Assembly: GCF_007993935.1 (NCBI RefSeq)
Contig: NZ_VITY01000014.1
Location: 1-64,000, forward strand
DNA from: Bradyrhizobium macuxiense
GTDB taxonomy: Bacteria; Pseudomonadota; Alphaproteobacteria; Rhizobiales; Xanthobacteraceae
Length of the DNA: 64,000 bases
Direction of reading: 5' to 3'
The translations under genes were made by a program, and so were the position numbers. Shown here one piece after another: positions 1 through 10,258 of the stretch (position 1 is the stretch's first letter; each line of letters begins with the position of its first letter). The notes beneath the pieces are model-generated. The model searched no databases and was not told the origin of the DNA. It saw only the letters and a program-made list of their open reading frames with translations.

Positions 1-255
1 GCTCTTGCGTGCCATCATCCGAGCCTTCCTCGAGACCATCCCGGCGCCAAATATCGCCTGAGCCCGGCGGCGCGCCGGTTCTTCACGAACGACTTGGAAG
101 GACACTTCCACGTCTCCGGGGTCTGGCAGGCTGCAAGTCTCCGCAAGATCAGTTAACCGCCATCAAAGATTGATTACCAAATGACTAATTGGCGTAAATT
201 GGCTCCGAATCGCATGTCGGCATAGGGAGACGAACCCCAACCCCGGCGATAGAGC
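1..255. other. Island flank, possible C-terminal gene remnant
   Basis: A plus-strand frame is open from base 2 to a TGA at 59-61 and could be the last 19 codons of a gene cut by the window edge. It is too short to identify. The rest up to the insertion sequence shows no convincing coding signal. Confidence 0.25.
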
Positions 256-257
256 TA

Positions 258-280
258 GTGTCCTGAACCAGAAATTCGCA
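258..280 (+). repeat. IS630 left terminal inverted repeat
   Basis: The outer bases GTGTCCTGA are identical to the inverted right end, and the inner bases TTCGCA also match. It lies downstream of the transposase frame on the minus strand. Confidence 0.85.
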
Positions 281-283
281 GCA

Positions 284-1399
284 TTACGACGGCCGGGCCT
301 GAGAATTGTATAGGCAGAAGCGTTCGATGGAAGCGAGGATGTCGTCGGCGGACTTGATCCATTTGAATGGCTTGGGATCGGCATTGTGATGACTGATAAA
401 GTCCATGATGTCTGCGTGCAGAGCCTGGACGCTGCGATAGATGCCGCGCCGGATCTTCTTGTCAGTGATGAGCGCGAAGAAGCGCTCGACCTGATTGAGC
501 CAAGACGAACTGGTGGGCGTGAGATGGACATGCCAGCGCGGTCGTTTGGCGAGCCAGCTGCGAATCAGTGGGGCCTTGTGCGTGGCGTAGTTGTCCATGA
601 CGAGATGGACATCGAGACCGCGCGGGACAGCGGCTTCGATCTCGTTGAGGAACTTGCGGAACTCTGCGGCGCGGTGGCGCGAATAGCATTTGCCGATGAC
701 CTTGCCCGTCGCAATGTCGAGGGCCGCGAAGAGCGAGGTCGTGCCGTGGCGCGTGTAGTCATGCTGCGCCGTGTGGGCTGACCGGGGCGCATGGGCAACA
801 TGGGCTGGCTGCGGTCGAGCGCCTGGATTTGGGACTTCTCGTCCACACACAGGACGACGGCCCGCTGGGGCGGGGAGACGTAGAGGCCAACCACATCGCG
901 CACCTTGGCCACGAAATCCGGATCGGTCGAGAGCTTGAACGTCTCCATCCGATGAGGCTGCAAGCCGAAGGCTCGCCAGATGCGCTGCACGCTTGAGACC
1001 GACAGCCCGCTTTCCTTCGCCATGCCGCGCGAGCTCCAATGGGTCGCATCCTTTGGAAGGCTCTCCAAGGTTCTTACGATGGTGGCTTCGATGCGGGCAT
1101 CGTCGATCGATCGGGGGGCTCCTGGCCTTGGCTCGTCGTGCAAGCCCTCCAGGCGGTTCTGTACAAAGCGCCGACGCCACTTGCCGACCGTCATCTCGGC
1201 CACGCCGAGCTTCGCCGCCACCTCCTTGTTCTGGCGGCCGGCCTTCCGCACAGGCCAGAACGATCCGGGCCCTCAACGCCAGGCCTTGGGCCGTCTTGCG
1301 GCGGCCCGCCAGCGTCTTCAGCTCAGTCCGCTCCTCATCGCTTAGGATCAAGGCTGCCAGTTGCCGCGCCATCGAATGCTCCATCGCTGCTGCCTGCAA
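284..1399 (-). pseudogene. IS630-family transposase, two frameshifts
   Basis: The frame encodes a DDE transposase of the usual IS630 length (about 370 codons), but the conserved protein is split over two frames. The N-terminus is in one frame up to about base 1236. The helix-turn-helix region (KEVAAKLGV, VGKWRRRFV) and the first catalytic Asp (VDEKSQIQALDR) are in a second frame. After about base 776 the first frame resumes with the second Asp (HLVMDNYATHKA) and the catalytic Glu (SSSWLNQVERFF). One extra and one missing base explain this and leave about 150 residues out of frame. IS630 elements are known that use a single programmed frameshift, but two compensating shifts suggest an inactive copy. 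Confidence 0.85.
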
Positions 1400-1440
1400 G
1401 CAGATGGCACAGAGATGCGACTCTGACGCGAATCTAAAGA

Positions 1441-1463
1441 TGCGAACTTGTGACTCAGGACAC
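1441..1463 (-). repeat. IS630 right terminal inverted repeat
   Basis: Read on the minus strand it begins GTGTCCTGAGTC and ends TTCGCA, matching the left end with four differences. It lies just upstream of the transposase start. Confidence 0.85.
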
Positions 1464-2185
1464 TAGAGGGCGACAAGATCGGCGAGCTTGGCCGCGACGT
1501 CAGCCATTGACTCTTCTGCAGTGTCGAGGCCGGTTCGTGAGGCGAGCATAGGGCTGACTTCTCGGAGAGCTTCATACGTCGTCTGATGCACAACGGGAAC
1601 AAGACGCGCACCAGCGAGGAGTACCGAAAGTTCTTTGTCGGCGATGCCTTCTTTTGGGAGGCGTTGCAGCAACGCAGGGGTCACCAATACAATCCCAATT
1701 CGCGAGTTCGCCAGACCCTTGTCGATGGCGCGGAGTAATGGCACGCCAAGGCCAACGTCCTTTTCGCTGAACCATACCTTGACGCCACGTGCCTCAAGCA
1801 GATCGTGCAATTGTTTGGCTGCCCCCTGCCGGTCGTCCCACGCATGGCAAAGAAAGACGTCCCGAAGGTCAAGGGACGCTTGCTTCTCGACGGCCTCGCG
1901 GACCGGCGTGAGCTCCCGCACCTCGGTTGGCGTGTACATCACGAACGACCCGGGTCGCGACCATCTCGCCCTTACGCGGCTGCCAGATCCGCCGCCACTA
2001 CTTCGGCCGCCGCCCCCGCTGCTCCCCGAAGAGGAGTAGGACGGTGTGGAGTACGACGGCGAGTAAGAGGGGGTATAGGACGACGGGTATGACCTGAAGC
2101 CGCGATAGCGGCCACGGCATGCCGGACAATTCGCCGCAGCGCTCGCTGAGCGATGGCCTTCTACTGGTGCTGTGCATCTAGCCAT
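1463..2185 (-). CDS. TIR-domain protein with Cys/His N-terminus
   Basis: This 240-residue protein has three parts. Residues 1-25 hold C4, H11, C20 and C23, a possible zinc-binding knuckle ending in NCPACRG. Residues 30-75 are a Tyr/Ser/Pro then Gly/Ser low-complexity linker. Residues about 105-235 form a TIR domain, from DLRDVFLCHAWDD onward. The WFSEKDVGLG stretch carries the Glu (near residue 141) that aligns with the catalytic glutamate of NAD-cleaving TIR domains. Bacterial TIR proteins often act in antiphage defence as NADases or as makers of signalling nucleotides; that role is inferred here. It starts 9 bases after the YjzC-like gene, so the two are probably co-transcribed. Its TAG stop lies on the IS630 junction; the same codon would have existed before insertion, so the protein is complete. 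Confidence 0.85.
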   Translation of the reverse strand: MARCTAPVEGHRSASAAANCPACRGRYRGFRSYPSSYTPSYSPSYSTPSYSSSGSSGGGGRSSGGGSGSRVRARWSRPGSFVMYTPTEVRELTPVREAVEKQASLDLRDVFLCHAWDDRQGAAKQLHDLLEARGVKVWFSEKDVGLGVPLLRAIDKGLANSRIGIVLVTPALLQRLPKEGIADKELSVLLAGARLVPVVHQTTYEALREVSPMLASRTGLDTAEESMADVAAKLADLVAL

Positions 2186-2194
2186 GATGTCCTC

Positions 2195-2380
2195 TCACCG
2201 TCCGCTGCGATGCTTGGTCGGGTCGACAAGGACGTAGCCCATGCCCGGCGCGGGAGTCGGAGGAAGTGGCTCGCCACGGGTAACGGTGCGCTCCTCTCCG
2301 GTCCGTCCGCCACGCGGGCCAACTTGCTCGTATTGTCCCGATCGTGGGGCTTCTTCACCCGGTTTAAATGTCTTTGCCAT
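2195..2380 (-). CDS. YjzC-like small protein
   Basis: This 61-residue basic protein matches the YjzC family throughout: it has FKPGEEAPRSGQYE, a GPRGG turn, GEERTV and PPTPAPGMGY before the ending VDPTKH. The family's function is not known. The ATG is preceded by AGGAGAG six to twelve bases upstream, a good ribosome binding site that lies in one arm of a hairpin (2383-2402). The gene is the first of a probable two-gene operon with the TIR protein and lies about 180 bases downstream of a promoter that overlaps a 19-bp palindrome. Confidence 0.8.
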   Translation of the reverse strand: MAKTFKPGEEAPRSGQYEQVGPRGGRTGEERTVTRGEPLPPTPAPGMGYVLVDPTKHRSGR

Positions 2381-2557
2381 GCGGCTCTCCTATGCGAGAG
2401 CCAGGATTGACCGCGGGCAACGACCTGAAGAATATCAGGTCGCCTTACCAGGCCTGTCCCATGACGGCTCTCGACTACATGGGGCGGTTTTAGAAGCCGT
2501 CAGGTCTGATCACCTGGCGGCTTCGTCGTTCAGGCGACATATTAGAAGCTCGCCAAC
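2381..2557 (-). promoter_or_regulatory. Structured mRNA leader of yjzC-TIR, candidate attenuator
   Basis: Read on the minus strand, the leader holds a ladder of complementary arms. Arm 1 (2524-2512) pairs with arm 2 (2505-2493) over 13 positions with one wobble. GACGGCT in arm 2 (2501-2495) is also complementary to AGCCGTC (2469-2463). The overlapping GAGAGCC (2472-2466) is complementary to GGCTCTC (2402-2396), and GGCTCTC pairs equally well with GAGAGCC at 2389-2383, which contains the ribosome binding site of the YjzC-like gene. A separate 8-bp hairpin (2442-2421) lies between. Mutually exclusive pairs of this kind are typical of translational attenuators. Function is inferred from base pairing only. 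Confidence 0.5.
2490..2540 (-). CDS. Possible 16-residue leader peptide
   Basis: An ATG about 17 bases after the predicted transcription start opens a 16-codon frame (MSPERRSRQVIRPDGF) that ends with TAA just past the first leader hairpin. It is Arg-rich and covers both arms of that hairpin, so a ribosome stalled on it would change leader folding. GGCGAG about ten bases upstream is a weak ribosome binding site. Chance occurrence of so short a frame is quite possible. Confidence 0.3.
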   Translation of the reverse strand: MSPERRSRQVIRPDGF

Positions 2558-2558
2558 G

Positions 2559-2592
2559 ACCTATAAATATTATAGGTGAAGGAGCGTTTCAA
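2559..2592 (-). promoter_or_regulatory. Promoter with palindromic operator for yjzC-TIR
   Basis: A perfect palindrome ACCTATAAATATTATAGGT covers 2559-2577. On the minus strand TTGAAA (2592-2587) lies 17 bases before TATTTA (2569-2564), and TATAAT also occurs at 2574-2569. Nearly the same arrangement precedes the toxin gene at 3612-3644. The likely repressor is the HTH antitoxin encoded at 2712-3188. Confidence 0.6.
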
Positions 2593-2640
2593 GGCCGCAA
2601 AACAGCAAAATTTTTGAAGGCGCCAATGGCGAGCCCGGAC

Positions 2641-2666
2641 AAAAAAAGGGCCCGATAACGGGCCCT
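2641..2666 (-). terminator. Intrinsic terminator of the toxin-antitoxin operon
   Basis: An 8-bp GC-rich stem (AGGGCCCG with CGGGCCCT, loop of 4) is followed on the minus strand by seven T residues. It lies 45 bases beyond the stop codon of the HTH gene. Confidence 0.85.
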
Positions 2667-2711
2667 CAAAACGCTCATACAGTCAAAATTCGCAATCAGG
2701 TGAGCGGAGGT

Positions 2712-3188
2712 CTACGCCTGCATCTGCTCGAGTTGTGGCACGTGTAACGGCTTCCAGTTGCTGTTATTTTTCTTAAAGCAGGTAGGCCCGTTTTCCTGTC
2801 GATCGAGGTCAGCGAGACGCTCGAGCATCTTTCGAATGTGAACGTCACCGCCGACGAACTCTGAATAGAGCGCACGCAGAAGCCGGTCGGCTGTGCCCGG
2901 TATGAACTTGCCTCGGTTCTTCTCCCAAAGCCTAAGGGTCTGCTCGGTCGCACCGATGATGCCGGCTAGATCCCGCTGGGTAAGCTCCATCTCGGTCCTG
3001 AGAAAGCGCACTTCGGCTCCGTTGAGAGGGATCGGGCGCGCGACCAAATACTTGCCGATAGCCTTGTGAAGACCAGCAGTATTTTGAATAGCCACACCCT
3101 CGCCGTACGGCGTTTTGTGAATAGTGAAGCCGTCGAGGAGGTAAATATTATCGAGGCCGCTTTCCGTGTAATGATATCTCCGGGACAT
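2712..3188 (-). CDS. HTH antitoxin/repressor paired with DUF4258 toxin
   Basis: This is a 158-residue protein. Its N-terminal half contains HYTESGLDNIYLLDGF and YGEGVAIQNTAGLHKAIGKYL. An XRE/MqsA-type helix-turn-helix follows around residues 55-95, with MELTQRDLAGIIGATEQTLRLWE. The start is set at the ATG at 3188 because GGAGGAG lies seven bases upstream; a start 33 bases earlier would overlap the toxin gene. It follows the DUF4258 gene closely, the usual order for toxin-first pairs. Antitoxins of this type usually repress their own operon, and the 19-bp palindrome upstream of the toxin is the obvious operator. The pairing with DUF4258 is recognised from family context; activity is inferred. 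Confidence 0.8.
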   Translation of the reverse strand: MSRRYHYTESGLDNIYLLDGFTIHKTPYGEGVAIQNTAGLHKAIGKYLVARPIPLNGAEVRFLRTEMELTQRDLAGIIGATEQTLRLWEKNRGKFIPGTADRLLRALYSEFVGGDVHIRKMLERLADLDRQENGPTCFKKNNSNWKPLHVPQLEQMQA

Positions 3189-3201
3189 GGACTGCTCCTC
3201 C

Positions 3202-3609
3202 TCAGAAGGTGGTGACGACAATCAATCGCGCTGGCCAGTCAATCGCGACAACACAGGTGATCTGCTCACCGGCAGTGAAGCGCGACAGATTGACTTGCCA
3301 ATTGCCCTTCGCGTTGACGTACGGTCCTTCTGTAATGGTTCCTTTCTGGATGCACCGCTCGATCTGAGGGCGCGTGATGTTTCGTTGTGTTTTTCGCTTT
3401 TGGGCATGCCTGATAACGACGATGTTGTTGCTATCGGAAGCAAGCATCCGAATGAGTTTGAGCGCGTCGCCCTCGTTGAGGCGATCCGGCTGCCTCTCCG
3501 GCGGGAACGCGCGACGGATCGGAACGACTTGGGCCGAAGGGCGGGTAGATTGCGCTTCGGCAGCCTGCACCTTCTTTGGTCGCCTAGGCTTATCGTCCGG
3601 TTCATTCAT
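3202..3609 (-). CDS. DUF4258 protein, putative toxin
   Basis: This 135-residue protein has a basic, Pro/Ala-rich N-terminus of about 45 residues. A DUF4258 domain follows: HAQKRKTQRNITRPQIERC, then GTITEGPYVNAKGNWQVN and the last strand CVVAIDWPARLIVVTTF. DUF4258 proteins have a RelE-like appearance and commonly sit beside HTH antitoxins, as here; ribonuclease activity is inferred, not shown. The chosen ATG lies three bases after the palindromic operator, so the mRNA would be nearly leaderless. The stop codon is 13 bases before the antitoxin start. Confidence 0.75.
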   Translation of the reverse strand: MNEPDDKPRRPKKVQAAEAQSTRPSAQVVPIRRAFPPERQPDRLNEGDALKLIRMLASDSNNIVVIRHAQKRKTQRNITRPQIERCIQKGTITEGPYVNAKGNWQVNLSRFTAGEQITCVVAIDWPARLIVVTTF

Positions 3610-3611
3610 AC

Positions 3612-3644
3612 ACGTATAAATATTATAGGTTACCGCCCTGTCAA
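3612..3644 (-). promoter_or_regulatory. Promoter with palindromic operator for toxin-antitoxin
   Basis: The palindrome at 3612-3630 differs from the one at 2559-2577 by a single base. On the minus strand TTGACA (3644-3639) is 16 bases before TATTTA (3622-3617), so RNA would start at or next to the toxin ATG at 3609. The operator covers the -10 region, as expected for autorepression by the HTH protein. Confidence 0.65.
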
Positions 3645-3866
3645 CACGTCCATTAGGGGATCGTTCCGAAAGACGATAAATTCCTTGCAATGTGACAAGC
3701 CAGAGACATGGCTCACAGCCTATTAATCCAAAGATCGCCTCGCATTCCTGTGTCGAGCTCGTGGCGTGTATAGGCCAGCATCTCGACGGCGGGAGGGGTT
3801 TGCTCAAGGTCGCTTAGGGATAAACTCCAACCAGCACAGAGCTTCACATGCAGCTTCATCCAGACA

Positions 3867-4034
3867 TCAAGGATGGCCGAAAGGCCGGCCGCTGCGCAGG
3901 TAGTCCTGAACGAGGCAGTGACGAAACGCCGGTTCGGGAAGCGAGCCGTCTGCCAATCCGTTGGTGAAGGGATGCTCGGTGTAGGCCTGCCACTCAGCGC
4001 ATGCTTCTGTCTTTAAACGCTCGAAGAAACTCAC
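3867..4034 (-). pseudogene. Truncated tenA (thiaminase II) remnant
   Basis: From a GTG at 4034 the frame reads SFFERLKTEACAEWQAYTEH, then a PFTNGLADGSLPEPAFRHCL stretch and VQDYL, which corresponds to the first 45 or so residues of TenA/thiaminase II. The similarity stops near base 3897; the remaining about 170 residues are absent and the frame runs into unrelated sequence. TenA normally hydrolyses aminopyrimidine in thiamine salvage, which this fragment cannot do. It is probably debris from an insertion at the tRNA-His island. Confidence 0.65.
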
Positions 4035-4387
4035 GATGCTTTCGCCTGGCTTGCTTTTCCATGAACGTCTTTGGCTCGCTACCGATAGCGCGTTGCGAAC
4101 CCGGTGGACGCTGACTTGACAGGCAGCCGCGATCAGCCCCGGCGTAGGGGTCCGCTGGCCGCCGGGACTGACTTGCGTTCCCACGTTATCACACCGCGAA
4201 TAGCGCAAGGACTCGGAAGCAGTTTCATCAGGTCGAGTGATGTCGCAAACGGTACTCGAACCCTATGACCTCGTCATTGCGAATGACTGCTTTTGGAACC
4301 AGACCGCGTTTCCATTGCCGCGGTAGCTATATGGTAGCTAGCGGTCGTAGGCGTCGCCTGAAGACTTTCGTAAGTTATTGATTTTAC
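4035..4387. other. Non-coding stretch between tenA remnant and tRNA-His
   Basis: No convincing gene is seen. Frames running through it look random. The stretch lies directly beyond the 3' end of tRNA-His, where integrated elements join the chromosome, but no second copy of the tRNA 3' end was found inside the window. Confidence 0.5.
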
Positions 4388-4464
4388 TGGTACAGTTGGG
4401 TGGGCTCGAACCACCGACCTCCTGTTCCACAGACAGGCGCTCTAACCAACTGAGCTACAACTGC
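4388..4464 (-). tRNA. tRNA-His (GTG)
   Basis: On the minus strand the sequence folds into a complete cloverleaf: a seven-base acceptor stem (GCAGTTG with CAACTGT, first pair a G-U wobble), D arm GTAGCTCAGTTGGTTAG, anticodon stem CCTGT/ACAGG with loop CTGTGGA (anticodon GTG at 4430-4428), and T arm with GGTTCGAGCC. The terminal CCA is encoded, and A73 precedes it. There is no G at position -1, as known for alphaproteobacterial tRNA-His. Confidence 0.95.
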
Positions 4465-4596
4465 ATCCTGACGCACGGCCCCGCAAAGGGGGCGGCGATT
4501 TCGGGCGGAAACTAGGTGCAACGCCCGCCTTTGGCAAGCGCTTAACGCGCCGATTTCCGGTCTTATCTCGGGCCGCCTAACGGTCCACGACAACAA

Positions 4597-4627
4597 AAAG
4601 GCCCGGACCGACAAGGCCCGGGCCTTT
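4597..4627 (-). terminator. Intrinsic terminator of first phasin gene
   Basis: A ten-base stem (AAAGGCCCGG with CCGGGCCTTT) is followed on the minus strand by TTTTTGTTG. It lies 22 bases past the stop codon of the phasin gene. Confidence 0.85.
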
Positions 4628-4649
4628 CGCTATCTCAGGCAGATCGCGA

Positions 4650-5087
4650 TCAGGCGGCCGGCTGCTGGGTGAACTTCGCGGCGCTGGCCTTGATCGGCTC
4701 GGCGGTCTCGCTGGCAACCTTCTGGCCGAGCTCGGCCAATTCCTTGGCCTGCGCGGTGTAGGTCTCGAACTGCTTGCGGGCGTGCGAGGTCCAGAGCTCG
4801 ACCGCTTCGGTCGGCGACTTCACGCTGAACAGCTCCTGGGCGAAGTCGAGCGACGAGGTGGTGTTGGCCTTGAAGAACTCGATCAGCTTGGCCGAATAGG
4901 CGGTGGCGCCCTTGTTCATCGAGGTGAAGACGGCCTCCACGGTCGAGTTGTGGGTCTCGGCAGCGTCCTTGAACTTGGCGTAGCTGTCGCGGGCCTGCAG
5001 CACGCCCTTCTCGGCGAACGCGCGGACCTGCTCGGGAACTTCGAACGGGATGATCGAGGCGGAAAACGGATCGGACGGGTTGGTCAT
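4650..5087 (-). CDS. Phasin family protein
   Basis: This 145-residue helical protein has the phasin pattern: VRAFAEKGVLQARDSYAKF near the start, a central region with EFFKANTTSSLDFAQELFSV, and SPTEAVELWTSHARKQFE before an Ala-rich end. Phasins coat polyhydroxyalkanoate granules. The ATG at 5087 is chosen because AAGGA lies about ten bases upstream and the protein then begins MTNPSDPF as usual; a longer frame upstream is unlikely. A second phasin gene lies upstream on the same strand, each with its own promoter region, and a clear terminator follows this one. Confidence 0.9.
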   Translation of the reverse strand: MTNPSDPFSASIIPFEVPEQVRAFAEKGVLQARDSYAKFKDAAETHNSTVEAVFTSMNKGATAYSAKLIEFFKANTTSSLDFAQELFSVKSPTEAVELWTSHARKQFETYTAQAKELAELGQKVASETAEPIKASAAKFTQQPAA

Positions 5088-5242
5088 ACGTGTAATCCTT
5101 CGCAACGGGTGAGTAGATGTGACCATTGCGGACGTCCCGGAGCCAGCAGGCCGGGAGCGCTGAAATGGATCACGCTGCCTTGATTCACGGGAGTGCCCTT
5201 CGTCGGGCCCGCCTAATAAACACCCATATCATGTCAATTTTG

Positions 5243-5251
5243 TGCAACGCA
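5243..5251. promoter_or_regulatory. Weak PhaR-like box before first phasin gene
   Basis: TGC-AAC-GCA forms a short inverted repeat about 155 bases upstream of the phasin ATG. PhaR repressors of alphaproteobacteria bind CTGC-N3/4-GCAG type sites, so this is a partial match, supported mainly by the better box upstream of the second phasin gene. Confidence 0.3.
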
Positions 5252-5346
5252 ACGTAAGATCGCGTGCGACGCCAGATTTTTTATGTGGCGGAATATGGCG
5301 TTACCGCGCCCGGGCCGGCCAAAGCCGGCCCGGATCGGCGGTCCGG

Positions 5347-5745
5347 TCAGCTCTTCGGCTTGACCGCATCCATCGCGGCGCGGCTGACGGCCTGGCCCAT
5401 CTCGCTGGCTTGCTCGGCGAGCGCGCGCATCTGGCCCTGCACATATTCGCTGTGCAGCCGCATCACCTCGGTGAGGTCCTTGGCCTTGAGCAGGGACTGC
5501 GCATAGTCGAGCGACGACTGCACGTTCTGTTCGGCATAGGACAGCGCCTTGGTGGACAGGTCCTTGGCGCCGGCGCGCATCGTGGCGTTGCGCTCCTCGA
5601 TCTTGCCGGCGGTGTCGCGCGCGTTGGTCACGAACTGCTCGAAAGCCTTGCGGGCCTGATCGAAGCTCGCCTCCGCCATCGACCGCATATCCTTGGGGAT
5701 CTCGAACTTGGGGATCTCGAAATGGTCACGCCCGTTGTCGCTCAT
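5347..5745 (-). CDS. Phasin family protein
   Basis: This 132-residue protein has the phasin core: ASFDQARKAFEQFVTNARDT, a LSYAEQNVQSSLDYAQSLLK stretch and a Gln/Ala-rich end. A short duplicated segment (HFEIPKFEIPK) sits near residue 10. The ATG at 5745 has GGGAGAG about eight bases upstream. It resembles the phasin at 4650-5087 in design but not closely in sequence, so the two probably coat granules under different conditions. Confidence 0.9.
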   Translation of the reverse strand: MSDNGRDHFEIPKFEIPKDMRSMAEASFDQARKAFEQFVTNARDTAGKIEERNATMRAGAKDLSTKALSYAEQNVQSSLDYAQSLLKAKDLTEVMRLHSEYVQGQMRALAEQASEMGQAVSRAAMDAVKPKS

Positions 5746-5853
5746 GGTCGCTCTCCCTCGCTTGGTGATTTGGCCCGCCGGTTGGCCCTGCGGGCCAAGG
5801 TGGAATACAGGGTAGACTACAAGGTCGAATAGACGGCGCGATATATCGCGGCA

Positions 5854-5865
5854 CTGCAATCGCAG
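5854..5865. promoter_or_regulatory. PhaR-like operator before second phasin gene
   Basis: CTGC-AATC-GCAG is a perfect match to the CTGC-N4-GCAG inverted repeat recognised by PhaR repressors in Paracoccus and Rhodobacter. It lies about 110 bases upstream of the phasin ATG, a suitable promoter position. PhaR leaves the DNA when granules form, so phasin production would follow storage. Confidence 0.5.
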
Positions 5866-6026
5866 GTGTGACGCGGCACCGCCCTGGTTCCGCAACACGC
5901 TGTCGCAGCCGCCTCTGCCGGACAACGCCAATCGGCTGTGGATCGTTCAGCCGGGTTAACGTTATCCCGCCTTTGGCGGGGGCAGTTTCGCCGCGGACAT
6001 GGACCTGCCGCCCCCCGCTTGCGATA

Positions 6027-6041
6027 CTAACCTTCTGTTAA
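6027..6041. promoter_or_regulatory. CtrA-like box before the histidine kinase gene
   Basis: CTAA-N7-TTAA matches seven of the eight fixed bases of the CtrA consensus TTAA-N7-TTAA. It lies about 35-90 bases upstream of the kinase start candidates. Such a site occurs by chance fairly often. Confidence 0.3.
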
Positions 6042-6074
6042 GGCTGTCGTCCTGCGGCTGCCGGCGCTTCGGCA

Positions 6075-10169
<4,095 letters not shown>

Positions 10170-10258
10170 TGGGCGTCAGCGCCTAGCGCGTTCAGCATTC
10201 TCGCGCGGCGTGTGTCGGCTTCAGCAAGTTGGTAAGGGACGCACCAGCGGAAGGGTTC

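Larger units (their letters stand above)
258..1463 (-). mobile_element. IS630-family insertion sequence
   Basis: The element is bounded by imperfect terminal inverted repeats (22 of 26 positions match when the flanking CTAG is counted). It is flanked by a TA dinucleotide at 256-257 and 1464-1465, the target duplication expected of the IS630/Tc1-mariner group. It carries one transposase gene on the minus strand. The right end falls on the stop codon of the TIR-domain gene, so the element sits exactly between that gene and its former downstream sequence. Confidence 0.9.

Noticed and set aside
284..1399. A functional IS630 transposase made by programmed frameshifting
   Set aside because: Two opposite shifts about 460 bases apart are needed. 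Known elements use at most one, and no slippery sequence with a following structure was evident at either place.
2421..2442. Terminator between leader and YjzC-like gene
   Set aside because: The 8-bp hairpin has no T run and terminating here would prevent expression of the downstream operon. It is kept as part of the leader structure.
2559..3630. The 19-bp palindrome pair as attachment sites of a mobile element
   Set aside because: Both copies overlap promoters with matching -35 spacing and face genes, so operators are a better explanation than attachment sites.
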